From an uncultured Alphaproteobacteria bacterium (GTDB taxonomy: Bacteria; Pseudomonadota; Alphaproteobacteria; HIMB59): a stretch of DNA of 64,000 nucleotides. Position 1 is the first letter of the stretch. Each line of letters begins with the position of its first letter. The position numbers and the translations under genes are program-made. Shown here piece by piece: positions 24,854 to 33,258 of the stretch. The DNA is taken from positions 62,001-126,000 of the forward strand of contig CACMIW010000003.1 of the NCBI GenBank assembly GCA_902613845.1, given 5' to 3'. The notes beneath the pieces were generated by a model. The model did no database searches and was not told the origin of the DNA. It worked only from the letters and a program-made list of their open reading frames with translations.

Positions 24854-26124
24854 TGAAAGTTGTAAATAAAAAATGGATTTTTGATAATCTCAACTCATCT
24901 GTAAATACAAATTCTACTGTAAGTTTAACTGTAAAAAAAATTATACAGGATGTAAAAAAAAATAAGGATGTAGCTTTATTAAAGTATGTAAAAAAGTTTG
25001 AGAACAAAAAAGCAAATTTAAAAAGTATAATTATTCCAAAAAAAACTTTAAAAAATGCTTATAATTCTCTTTCAAATGAAAGTAAAAAATCTCTTAGATT
25101 AGCTTACAAAAGAATTTTTTATTATCACTCAAAACAAAAAAAAACATCATATTCTTTTAAAGATCAACTCGACTCGAAGTTTTATATTGAATGGAAACCA
25201 ATTGAAAATGTTGGTTTATACATCCCTGGTGGGTTAGCTTCTTATCCATCAACTGTTTTAATGACAGCTATACCTGCAAAAATAGCCGAGGTCCCAAATA
25301 TTATGATTTGTGTTCCTTCTCAAAATGGTCAAACATCAAAACTAACTCTTGCAGCTGCATATTTATGTGGTGTAAATGTTGTTTACAACGTTGGTGGTGC
25401 TCAAGCAATCGCAGCTCTCGCTTTTGGCACAAAAATAATAAAAAAGGCAGATAAAGTATTTGGCCCAGGAAACCAATACGTAGCTGAAGCAAAAAAACAA
25501 TTATTTGGAGTTATAGGAATAGATTTACCAGCTGGTCCATCTGAGGTCTTAGTAATAGCAAATAATAATTCTAATCCTACTTGGATAGCCTACGATGTTC
25601 TCGCCCAAGGCGAACACGACCCTAATGCAAAAACGTATGTTTTATCTAAATCCAAAAATATTCTAATTAAAGTTAAAAATGAACTTAAAATAATTATGGA
25701 AGAGACAAAATTTAAAAATGTAGATCAATCTATAAAAAATAATTGCAATTTAATTTTAGCTAAGAGTCAAAAAGAGATATATGAAATTTCAAATTTTATT
25801 GCTCCAGAACATCTTCATATTCATGAAAAATTTAATAAAAATATATTAAAAAATATTAAAAATGCTGGATCAGTATTTTTAGGTGAAAAATCCCCTGTTG
25901 CTTTGGGAGATTATACAATTGGAACTAATCACGTATTACCCACAGATCAAACTGCAAAATTTTCATCTGGTTTGGGTGTTGAAGATTACACTAAAAAAAC
26001 AGTTTTCATTGACCCTAGAAAAAAAACTCTTAAGGAAATCGCAAATCACACAATTAATCTTGCAAGACAAGAGGGTCTGGAGGCACACGCTTTATCAGTT
26101 GAAATTAGAAAGATCAAACCATAA
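24853..26124 (+). CDS. hisD: Histidinol dehydrogenase
   Basis: The 423-residue NAD- and zinc-dependent enzyme converts histidinol to histidine. Visible motifs are [32 protein letters not shown], the signature [13 protein letters not shown], the zinc-ligand region [13 protein letters not shown] and the C-terminal APEHLHIHE and [11 protein letters not shown] 24853 overlaps the hisG stop, so translation is coupled. It is followed by infA after 11 nt. Confidence 0.96.
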   Translation: MKVVNKKWIFDNLNSSVNTNSTVSLTVKKIIQDVKKNKDVALLKYVKKFENKKANLKSIIIPKKTLKNAYNSLSNESKKSLRLAYKRIFYYHSKQKKTSYSFKDQLDSKFYIEWKPIENVGLYIPGGLASYPSTVLMTAIPAKIAEVPNIMICVPSQNGQTSKLTLAAAYLCGVNVVYNVGGAQAIAALAFGTKIIKKADKVFGPGNQYVAEAKKQLFGVIGIDLPAGPSEVLVIANNNSNPTWIAYDVLAQGEHDPNAKTYVLSKSKNILIKVKNELKIIMEETKFKNVDQSIKNNCNLILAKSQKEIYEISNFIAPEHLHIHEKFNKNILKNIKNAGSVFLGEKSPVALGDYTIGTNHVLPTDQTAKFSSGLGVEDYTKKTVFIDPRKKTLKEIANHTINLARQEGLEAHALSVEIRKIKP

Positions 26125-26135
26125 GATACATTAAT

Positions 26136-26357
26136 ATGTCCAAGGAAGATGCAATAGAATTTCAAGGTGTAGTTTCAGAGTTACTTCCAAATGCTATGTT
26201 TAAAGTTAAGCTAGATAATGACCACGAAGTCATAGCCCATACATCTGGGAAAATGAGGAAAAATAGAATACGAGTACTCGCAGGAGACCGAGTAACAGTT
26301 GAAATGACACCATATGATTTAACTAAGGGCAGAATAACATTTAGGTCGAAGAACTAA
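26136..26357 (+). CDS. infA: Translation initiation factor IF-1
   Basis: The 73-residue S1/OB-fold protein is very conserved: [19 protein letters not shown] at the start, then [36 protein letters not shown] and [12 protein letters not shown] at the end. It binds the A site of the 30S subunit with IF-2 and IF-3. It sits between hisD and a short RNase E/G gene, as is typical of alphaproteobacteria. Confidence 0.97.
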   Translation: MSKEDAIEFQGVVSELLPNAMFKVKLDNDHEVIAHTSGKMRKNRIRVLAGDRVTVEMTPYDLTKGRITFRSKN

Positions 26358-26385
26358 TGAATAATTTTTTAAAAGGAGCAATGCC

Positions 26386-27513
26386 ATGTCTACAAAACTT
26401 ATTGTTACAAACTATAAAAATTTTAAGTGCGGAGTTAAACTAAATGAAGGAGAATTGGTTAATATTCGCTTTCAACCCAACGAAGATGTTCAAATCGGAG
26501 ATATCTATAAAGTAAAAATTACAGAAATTTTACCTAATGATAGTGGAGCATTTGTCTCTTACGGTAACGGAGATCAAAGGGGTTTCTTTAAAAGAATAAA
26601 TCTCCCTAATGGTGATAAGGCGCATGAAGGACAATCTTTGTTACTTCAAGTAAGAAGTATAGGTTCTAAAGATAAAGTTCATCTTTTTACAAATAATGTC
26701 ATTTTAACTGGTAAATTTATAAATTTATTACCATATGGTGACGAAATAATTTTAAGTAGAAGAACAAGAAAAAACTTAGACACAAATCAACAAGATAAAA
26801 TTATGGATGCTCTAAGTGAGTCTGAAGTAGGATTGATAGCTAGGCATAATCTTATTCCTGAAAACATCGAAATAGCTCAATCTGAGTTGAATGATTTAAA
26901 TAATCAATGGAAAGAAATAGAATTAAATTCAAAAGAATTAAGCGATGAGGGACTTGTTTTTCAAAATACATATTTTGATCAAAATTTTGTTTGTGATTAC
27001 TCTGATAAAAATACTGATCAAATCATCTTTAGTGATAACGATCGTTTCGAAAGAGTAAAAAACTGGGATGAAAAATTAGACTCTACTTTTGCAAATCTAT
27101 GTGAGCAGATGTCTAATGAACAAATTGAACAGGTATTTAATTTAGGTGAAAAGATAGATTATTTAATCGGTCAAAATTACGATTTACCTAGCGGAGGTAA
27201 TATCATGATTGGTAAAACTGATGCTCTTACAGCCATAGATGTTAATACAGGTTCAGCAAAAAGATTTGATACAAATAGAGAGGCTATTCAATTAATTTCT
27301 AAGCTCATAAAATTAAAAAATATATCTGGAAAAGTAGTTATAGATCCTGTGGCTAGCGATCAAAATACTCTCAGAAAACTTGTTGGAATGTTAAAAAATG
27401 AATTTAGAGATGATTTAAGTATTACAAATGTTTATGGTTACACAAGGGGTGGACTTTTAGAATTAAGTAGATCTAGAAACGATCGTTCTATTGATGAGTT
27501 AAATCTTCAATAA
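26386..27513 (+). CDS. Ribonuclease E/G family protein, short form
   Basis: At 375 residues it shows the S1-like N-terminal part (ITEILPNDSGAFVSYGNGDQRGFF) and the catalytic DNase-I-like part with TDALTAIDVNTGSAKRFDTN and SGKVVIDPVAS, keeping the metal-binding aspartates. It then has the GYTRGGLLELSRSR segment. The Cys-Pro-x-Cys zinc-link motif and C-terminal scaffold of full RNase E are absent, as in the short alphaproteobacterial enzyme downstream of infA. A strong AAGGAG site precedes the ATG. It probably processes rRNA or mRNA. Confidence 0.88.
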   Translation: MSTKLIVTNYKNFKCGVKLNEGELVNIRFQPNEDVQIGDIYKVKITEILPNDSGAFVSYGNGDQRGFFKRINLPNGDKAHEGQSLLLQVRSIGSKDKVHLFTNNVILTGKFINLLPYGDEIILSRRTRKNLDTNQQDKIMDALSESEVGLIARHNLIPENIEIAQSELNDLNNQWKEIELNSKELSDEGLVFQNTYFDQNFVCDYSDKNTDQIIFSDNDRFERVKNWDEKLDSTFANLCEQMSNEQIEQVFNLGEKIDYLIGQNYDLPSGGNIMIGKTDALTAIDVNTGSAKRFDTNREAIQLISKLIKLKNISGKVVIDPVASDQNTLRKLVGMLKNEFRDDLSITNVYGYTRGGLLELSRSRNDRSIDELNLQ

Positions 27514-27523
27514 TATTTAGAAG

Positions 27524-27599
<76 letters not shown>

Positions 27600-27658
27600 A
27601 TAGCGCATAATTCTTATTACAAATAGTTTCTTTTTACTAGTAAAAATTAGTTATCTGC

Positions 27659-27844
27659 TCAACAGGACATATCATTTCCACAACAGGTTGGAGATTTAAT
27701 TTTACCGTGATCATTTGGGCACTTGGATATCTGCACTTCTGATCCATTTTCTAGCTTAAGTATATCATCAACTATAGGTGCATCACATTTTCCACATGTT
27801 GCATTTACTGACATTCCACAATTTGAACATTCGTAAGTTGCCAT
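27659..27844 (-). CDS. Small zinc-ribbon-like protein
   Basis: The 61-residue protein carries eight cysteines. CSNCGM and CGKCDAP form a rubredoxin/zinc-ribbon-like pair of CxxC knuckles, and C-terminal CPNDHG and CCGNDMSC add more potential ligands. It begins MATYECSNCGMSV and is preceded by a GGAGA-type site. It probably binds zinc or iron. The function is unknown; it stands alone downstream of no other minus-strand gene. Confidence 0.8.
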   Translation of the reverse strand: MATYECSNCGMSVNATCGKCDAPIVDDILKLENGSEVQISKCPNDHGKIKSPTCCGNDMSC

Positions 27845-27929
27845 ATTTTCTCCTATAATAAGATCCTATAAATTTAAAATGAAAATGAAATAAAATTATT
27901 TTCAATTATATAAAGATTAGAGGTTATTA

Positions 27930-28301
27930 ATGACAAATTTTGAAAAAGTTAGGTTATTTATGAAAACGTACGGACAAGAGGTTAAAGATAAAGCTGGATT
28001 TAGTGACGCAAAGACCAACAAGTTGAGAATAGACCTTATCAAAGAAGAATTAGAAGAATTAACTGAAGCAATGCAGGATGAAAATTTACTTGAGGTGGCA
28101 GATGCATTAACTGACATACTTTATGTTACCTATGGAGCTGGCCATGCTTTCGGTATTGATTTAGATAAATGTTTTGAGGAAGTTCAAAACTCTAACATGA
28201 GTAAATTAGGTGAGGATGGGAAACCTATATATAATGAGGCTGGAAAAGTAATGAAAGGCCCAAATTATTTTAAACCAGACCTTTCAAAATATTTAAACTA
28301 A
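27930..28301 (+). CDS. MazG-like all-alpha NTP pyrophosphohydrolase
   Basis: The 123-residue protein has the helical MazG/HisE-type metal site. KEELEELTEAM provides the first acidic motif and EVADALTDILYVTYGAGHAFGIDLDKCFEEV the second. Such enzymes hydrolyse nucleoside triphosphates to monophosphate and pyrophosphate. HisE (phosphoribosyl-ATP pyrophosphatase) belongs to the same superfamily and hisG is nearby, but the C-terminal NSNMSKL segment fits the MazG-like house-cleaning group better. Its stop abuts the convergent SnoaL-like gene. Confidence 0.85.
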   Translation: MTNFEKVRLFMKTYGQEVKDKAGFSDAKTNKLRIDLIKEELEELTEAMQDENLLEVADALTDILYVTYGAGHAFGIDLDKCFEEVQNSNMSKLGEDGKPIYNEAGKVMKGPNYFKPDLSKYLN

Positions 28302-28622
28302 CTACTTCGGCATATTTGTAGCACCAGTTTCTAAAGAAAAGATTTTACCATCTTTGAAAGTGAATACCGCCATAACTGCCTGTGTGTTACCATCTGAAAA
28401 TGTTACAAATGAGTGCTCAATTCCAATTTCATCATTTTCATAAATAATTCGAACCTTATCTCTGTTAATATCATCGCTCATTGCCCACTGTATAACATCT
28501 TGTTTAGTTAAAACTTTTCCAGAAGCATGCATTGTGAATTTATAATCATCATGAAGCACCTCATTCATTCCAGCTTCATCTTTATTCATAAAGACCTCAT
28601 CATATTTTTTTAATATTGACAT
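28302..28622 (-). CDS. SnoaL/NTF2-like domain protein
   Basis: The 106-residue protein has the cone-shaped NTF2-like pattern: the N-terminal helix LKKYDEVFMNKDEAGMNEVLHDDYKFTMH, then KVLTKQDVIQW, and the strands GNTQAVMAVFTFKDGKI with a terminal GATNMPK. This fold includes small isomerases, polyketide cyclases and limonene-epoxide hydrolases, so function cannot be assigned. It is 13 nt downstream of another small protein gene and likely shares its transcript. Confidence 0.78.
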   Translation of the reverse strand: MSILKKYDEVFMNKDEAGMNEVLHDDYKFTMHASGKVLTKQDVIQWAMSDDINRDKVRIIYENDEIGIEHSFVTFSDGNTQAVMAVFTFKDGKIFSLETGATNMPK

Positions 28623-28635
28623 TTTTAATCCTTTT

Positions 28636-28938
28636 TTATTCGTCTAATGAGACTTGTGTTAATTCGAACAATTCAATGCTTTGTATACATTCATCATAAA
28701 TTGGCTTCATCACAGGGTTAGTTCCTTTAACGATACCCATCATTTCCTCTTCATTATGAACATGAACTTTAAACATGATACCGCTTTTATCAGGTAAAAT
28801 TCCAGGAACTGTTTTTTCGACATGTGCTGCAGCTTTCCTCATTGCCATCCCCTCATCAGATTGAAAAAAAGCCATAAATTTTTCAAATTTGCCCTCACCC
28901 TCTTTTAATCTACCAATTGCTAACATCATTTTTTCCAT
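28636..28938 (-). CDS. Small cytoplasmic protein of unknown function
   Basis: The 100-residue Met- and Glu-rich protein has no signal peptide. Its pattern (AIGRLKEGEGKFEKFMAFFQSDEGMAMRKAAA, then FKVHVHNEEEMMGIV) suggests a small ferredoxin-like or dimeric alpha-beta barrel fold. A GGAG site precedes the start. It is co-oriented with, and close to, the SnoaL-like gene. No family is recognised with confidence. Confidence 0.72.
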   Translation of the reverse strand: MEKMMLAIGRLKEGEGKFEKFMAFFQSDEGMAMRKAAAHVEKTVPGILPDKSGIMFKVHVHNEEEMMGIVKGTNPVMKPIYDECIQSIELFELTQVSLDE

Positions 28939-29069
28939 GATTACACTCTCCTTTATTAAATTTATTTTAGCTTATTATTTAAAAAAAATATTAATTTTTT
29001 ATTAACACATTATGCAAATAAATCATAATTAAGTTTCATCCAGCATAATTCAAAGTCGTAATTACAATT

Positions 29070-29261
29070 ATGAAAACTATTTTTAAAATTGGTTCCAAAA
29101 GTCATACACTCAAATATCAAAGAAAAATGTCAGAGGGTGAAGTAAAAAAAATGAAATCCTTTGTTACATCAAAAGGCGCAAAGATAGAAAAAACAGGTAA
29201 GTTTAAGATAATTGAAGTTAGTGATCAGAAAGACTCTAGGACATACAAAATTATTTTATAA
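29070..29261 (+). CDS. Small basic protein, unknown function
   Basis: The 63-residue Lys-rich protein MKTIFKIGSKSHTLKYQRKM and onward has alternating charged and beta-prone segments and no cysteines or membrane helices. The pattern could be a small nucleic-acid-binding fold. It stands alone just before the convergent ssrA gene. It is probably a real gene because the codon pattern and length are clean, but I can give no function. Confidence 0.55.
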   Translation: MKTIFKIGSKSHTLKYQRKMSEGEVKKMKSFVTSKGAKIEKTGKFKIIEVSDQKDSRTYKIIL

Positions 29262-29282
29262 AAAATTACAAATTTAATGAAA

Positions 29283-29512
29283 GGGGCGTTCTGTTGCCCG
29301 GCCGCCCCAAAGCCGCGCTTACCTAATTAGATTAAGCAGCGAGTGCTAATTCATTATCGTTAGCAATTATTTTAAGTTTCTATGTCGAAGAAACGCTTAC
29401 AACGAGCAAAAACTATATCCTTCAGAGCACGTCAAACCTATATCACCCCCATAAAAATTTTTATGGTGGAGGTGTCGGGTACCGCCCCCGAGTCCGATAC
29501 ACCTATTACATA
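29283..29512 (-). ncRNA. ssrA: Transfer-messenger RNA, circularly permuted two-piece form
   Basis: On the minus strand the tRNA 3' half comes first (T arm, then CACCTCC-A-CCA at 29472-29464). A 13-nt spacer follows (29463-29451), then the 5' half beginning GGGGGTG, which pairs with CACCTCC. Downstream is the tag frame at 29364-29332 encoding ANDNELALAA and a stop. This is the permuted alphaproteobacterial layout, matured into acceptor and coding pieces that rescue stalled ribosomes. A GGGGCG/CGCCCC hairpin closes the coding piece near 29283-29308. The outer ends are approximate. Confidence 0.95.
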
Positions 29513-29582
29513 TAGCGTTTATTGCTATAGTTGATAAACAACAAAGATAATATAGTCTAATAAATGAATCCTTTAAACACCT

Positions 29583-30509
29583 ATGAAGAAAAAAATCACT
29601 AAAGTGCCAAAATTTAAAGATTTTAAAACTACTAGAGCTACTTCATCTGCTTTAGAAAAAATTCTATATAAACAAATCCCAATTTTAGACCATGGTTTCA
29701 TAAGGGTTATTGACTACATGGGAACAGATCAGTCAATAGTCCAAGCAGCCAGAGTCTCCTACGGTGAGGGAACAAAAAAATTACGTGAGGACCGTGGACT
29801 TATTAGATATCTTTTAAGTCACTGGCATACAACTCCGTTTGAGATGTGTGAAATTAAGTTTCATATTAAACTTCCTATTTTTGTTGCTAGACAATGGATT
29901 AGACACAGAACTGCAAATGTAAATGAATACTCTGCGAGATATTCAGTATTAGATAAAGAGTTTTATGTTCCAGAAATGGATCAACTTGGATCTCAATCCA
30001 CTACAAACAAGCAAGGGAGATCAAATACTTTAGATAAAAAGTTTGCAAAACAAGCCCAAGATTTAATTCAAAAGAATTCCGAACAACTCTATGATGATTA
30101 CCAAAATTTATTGAATGGTAAGCTTTTGAATAATGATGAATACGTTGAAGGGGAGGGTCTAGCTAGAGAACTAGCTCGAACAACTCTTCCATTAAATTAT
30201 TACACACAATGGTATTGGAAAGTAGACCTTCATAATCTTATGCATTTTTTAAGATTACGAGCAGATAGCCATGCCCAGTATGAAATACAAATTTATGCTG
30301 AAAAAATGGTTGAAATTTTAAAAAAGTGGGTACCCTTAACATACGAAGCTTTTGAAGATTACCGTTCGGACTCTTTCCAACTCTCTAAAGAGGCTTTGAA
30401 AATTGTTAAAGATAAATTAGCGAATAAAAAAATTAAGAAGTCTAATTATAAGTTATCACCTAGAGAGCTCAGAGAATTAGAAATAAAGTTTAATATTAAA
30501 TTATCTTAA
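29583..30509 (+). CDS. thyX: Flavin-dependent thymidylate synthase
   Basis: The 308-residue ThyX carries the signature RHRTANVNEYSARYS around residue 110, preceded by HWHTTPFEMCEIKFHI. The C-terminal catalytic stretch includes NLMHFLRLRADSHAQYEIQIYA. It makes dTMP from dUMP using methylene-tetrahydrofolate and FAD, and replaces ThyA. Its last four bases overlap the convergent Mrp gene. Confidence 0.97.
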   Translation: MKKKITKVPKFKDFKTTRATSSALEKILYKQIPILDHGFIRVIDYMGTDQSIVQAARVSYGEGTKKLREDRGLIRYLLSHWHTTPFEMCEIKFHIKLPIFVARQWIRHRTANVNEYSARYSVLDKEFYVPEMDQLGSQSTTNKQGRSNTLDKKFAKQAQDLIQKNSEQLYDDYQNLLNGKLLNNDEYVEGEGLARELARTTLPLNYYTQWYWKVDLHNLMHFLRLRADSHAQYEIQIYAEKMVEILKKWVPLTYEAFEDYRSDSFQLSKEALKIVKDKLANKKIKKSNYKLSPRELRELEIKFNIKLS

Positions 30510-31252
30510 CTTTGAAATTTTTTTGTAATTGCGTTTGTTATATTTTCAAATTTTAGAGAATAATCATCTTTATAATCAAAACAATAAGGCTTTCCGTCAT
30601 CACAACTTTTAGGGATATTTAAATTAAAAGGAAGTTCTTCAATTAAATTTATATTTTCTTTGAGTAGTAGAGACTTAGTCTTTGACTCACCAAAAATATA
30701 TTTTTTTTCATTTTGTTCTTCTAAATAAGACATATTTTCAACTACACCAAGTATTGGAACATTAACCTTGATAAACATATTAATACCTCTGATGACATCT
30801 TTTAAAGATAGAAGCTGTGGAGTTGTAATAATAAGAGTTCCATCCAGTTTGAGCTTTTGAGACATTGATATTTGTACATCTCCGGTACCAGGGGGAAAAT
30901 CAACAATTAAATAGTCTAAATCACCCCAAATTGTCTTGTTAATAAGCCCATCAAGCCCTTTTGCTAACATTGGTCCTCGCCAAACAATCGCTTGTTCTTC
31001 ATTGACAAGAAAACCTATTGACATTGCTTTAATACCAAATACTTCAAAGGGTAAAAACTTCCCATCTTCAACTTTAGGTTCCTTATCTCCGATGCCAAGT
31101 AATGTTGGGACACTAGGTCCATAAATGTCTGCGTCTAAAAGGCCAACTTTGTATCCTTGGTTTGCTAAAGTTATAGCGATATTGCAAGCTACAGTTGATT
31201 TACCAACACCACCTTTACAGCTTGATATTCCAAAACAAGTCTTGATATTCAT
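30506..31252 (-). CDS. Mrp/ApbC-family P-loop ATPase lacking the C-terminal CxxC
   Basis: The 248-residue protein has the deviant Walker A GISSCKGGVGKSTVACNIA, the DADIYGPSVPTLLGI motif and the switch DYLIVDFPPGTGDVQ, as in the iron-sulfur carrier Mrp/ApbC. Two usual features are missing. There is no N-terminal MIP18/DUF59 domain, and the place of the VCPHCG metal-binding motif after VVENMSY reads LEEQNEKKYIFG with no cysteine. An altered or lost iron-sulfur role is therefore likely. Confidence 0.88.
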   Translation of the reverse strand: MNIKTCFGISSCKGGVGKSTVACNIAITLANQGYKVGLLDADIYGPSVPTLLGIGDKEPKVEDGKFLPFEVFGIKAMSIGFLVNEEQAIVWRGPMLAKGLDGLINKTIWGDLDYLIVDFPPGTGDVQISMSQKLKLDGTLIITTPQLLSLKDVIRGINMFIKVNVPILGVVENMSYLEEQNEKKYIFGESKTKSLLLKENINLIEELPFNLNIPKSCDDGKPYCFDYKDDYSLKFENITNAITKKFQS

Positions 31253-31278
31253 ATATTAAACACTACATATAATGTATC

Positions 31279-32376
31279 GTGAACAAAAACAAATTTAAAA
31301 TTTTTGCACTTGATGGTCCATGGGGGCCTTCATCAGGGAACAATAATAGAGGTTCCGGCGGTTTCTCAGGTGGTAACAACGATTCAATTGATGACCTTCT
31401 CAAAGATTTAAAGAATAAATACAAAATTAAAATGCCTTTTAAAGGTGGTTTTAAGGGTGTTTCATTTTTAATATTAATAGCTTTTGTAATTTGGCTTGCG
31501 ACAGGTTTTTATAGAGTTGAGCCTGATGAACAAGGGGTTGAACTACTTTTTGGTAAATGGAATGAAAGTACAACAGATCCAGGGCTCCATTATTTTTTCC
31601 CAACACCTATAGGAAAAGTCTTAACTCCCAAAGTTGAGGCAATCAGGAAAATTAATGTTGGTTTTAGATCCAATGGTAATTCCACTAGAGATGTACTCGA
31701 AGAAAGTATGATGTTAACATCCGACCAAAATATATCTGATTTAGATTATACAGTTCTATACAGAATTAAAGATGCTGGGCAGTTTTTATTTAATTTAAGA
31801 GACCCTGAAGAAACAGTAAAAGTTATATCTGAAAGTGTTTTAAGAGAAGTTGTCGGTCAGACTAACTTAGAAGGCCTACTAACCGTATCTAGACAATCAG
31901 TTGAAAGAGACTCAAGATCTTTACTACAAGAACTTTTGGATGAATATGAAGTTGGAATACTAATTCAATCTATACAATTACAAGACGTTAACCCCCCAAG
32001 AGAGGTTATAGATGCATTTGATGATGTTCAAAAAGCAAGACAGGATAAGGAGAGAACAGTCAACCAAGCAGAGGCTTACAGTAACAGAATTGTGCCTGAG
32101 GCAAGAGGTGAAGCTGAAAAAATACTCCAAGAGGCAGAGGGTTATAAAAATAAACTAATTAAACAAGCTGAAGGTGAAGCAAGTAGATTTCTTCAAGTGT
32201 TAGACACATATGAGCAATCTAAAGAGACAACAAAAAAAAGAATTTATTTAGAAACATTAAGAGACGTCCTGTCAGGATCTAGTAAAATAATGATTGATCA
32301 GAATTCTGGTAACGGAGTTGTTCCGTATTTGCCTTTAAACGAGTTAAACAAGAGCAAGCAGACAGGTAGCAACTAA
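31279..32376 (+). CDS. hflK: FtsH protease modulator HflK
   Basis: The 365-residue SPFH/band 7 protein starts with a Gly/Asn-rich segment (PWGPSSGNNNRGSGGFSGG) and has one membrane helix (VSFLILIAFVIWLATGFYRV). The SPFH domain contains DEQGVELLFGKW and VEAIRKINVGFR, followed by an Ala/Glu-rich coiled coil (ARGEAEKILQEAEGYKN). HflK forms a membrane complex with HflC that controls FtsH. The start is GTG 31279. It shares one base with hflC and begins a 15-gene run. Confidence 0.95.
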   Translation: MNKNKFKIFALDGPWGPSSGNNNRGSGGFSGGNNDSIDDLLKDLKNKYKIKMPFKGGFKGVSFLILIAFVIWLATGFYRVEPDEQGVELLFGKWNESTTDPGLHYFFPTPIGKVLTPKVEAIRKINVGFRSNGNSTRDVLEESMMLTSDQNISDLDYTVLYRIKDAGQFLFNLRDPEETVKVISESVLREVVGQTNLEGLLTVSRQSVERDSRSLLQELLDEYEVGILIQSIQLQDVNPPREVIDAFDDVQKARQDKERTVNQAEAYSNRIVPEARGEAEKILQEAEGYKNKLIKQAEGEASRFLQVLDTYEQSKETTKKRIYLETLRDVLSGSSKIMIDQNSGNGVVPYLPLNELNKSKQTGSN

Positions 32377-33245
32377 TGAAAATGAGAAACTATATTATTG
32401 TTGGATTATCTTTCTTCTTTATCTTGTTTGCATCAGGCTTTTTCTTTGTTGTTGATCAAACAAAACAAGTAATTGTTTTGCAATTTGGTGAACCGCGTGC
32501 TGTCCATCAATCACCTGGTTTGAAATTTAAACTACCATTCATCCAAAACGTTGTTTACTACGACAGTAGGGTTTTAAACTTAGATCCTGCTCAAGAAGAG
32601 GTAATACTAAGAGACCAAAAGCGTATTGTGGTCGACTCAATAGTCAGATATATGATTAAAGATCCTTTAAAGTTTTTTCAAACAACTAGAACAGAGTTAG
32701 CCCTTAATGATCGTTTGGGTAGAATAGTAAACTCATCTGTAAGAGGTGTAATAGCTCAGTATCAATTAAATGATTTGTTATCTGATGATCGTGATAAAAT
32801 TATGGCTGAGATTTTTGAAAATGTTCGTGAAGATCAAGATACCTTTGGTATTGAAATTGTTGACCTGAGGTTAAAAAGAACAGAACTTACACCAGAAGTT
32901 CAATCTAACGTGTTTGATAGGATGAGAACGGAAAGAGAAAGGGAAGCAAATTTATTAAGAGCGGAAGGTCAGGAGATCTCACAAAAAATTAAGGCGACTG
33001 CTGATAGAGAGAAAATAGAGATTATTGCTGAAGCAGAAAAACAATCTAATATCTTAAAAGGTGAAGGTGAAGCTGCAAGAAACCAAATTTTAAATGAGGC
33101 TTTTGCAAAAGACCCTGAATTTTTTGAATTTATTAGATCAATGGAAGCATACGCAGATACTTTTAAAGACGGAACAACTACTATGGTCATTTCTCCTGAT
33201 AGTGACTTCTTTGAGTACTTTGAAAACTCTGAGGGCGCCAACTAA
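32376..33245 (+). CDS. hflC: FtsH protease modulator HflC
   Basis: The 289-residue partner of HflK has an N-terminal membrane anchor (YIIVGLSFFFILFASGFFFVV), an SPFH domain with QVIVLQFGEPRAVHQSPGLKFKLPF, and a helical tail (EREREANLLRAEGQE and GEGEAARNQILNEAFAKDPEFFEF) typical of HflC. The proteins assemble a cage around FtsH in the inner membrane. It is translationally coupled to hflK and lies 13 nt before the DegP-type protease gene, a conserved grouping. Confidence 0.95.
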   Translation: MKMRNYIIVGLSFFFILFASGFFFVVDQTKQVIVLQFGEPRAVHQSPGLKFKLPFIQNVVYYDSRVLNLDPAQEEVILRDQKRIVVDSIVRYMIKDPLKFFQTTRTELALNDRLGRIVNSSVRGVIAQYQLNDLLSDDRDKIMAEIFENVREDQDTFGIEIVDLRLKRTELTPEVQSNVFDRMRTEREREANLLRAEGQEISQKIKATADREKIEIIAEAEKQSNILKGEGEAARNQILNEAFAKDPEFFEFIRSMEAYADTFKDGTTTMVISPDSDFFEYFENSEGAN

Positions 33246-33258
33246 ATAAAATTTTTAA

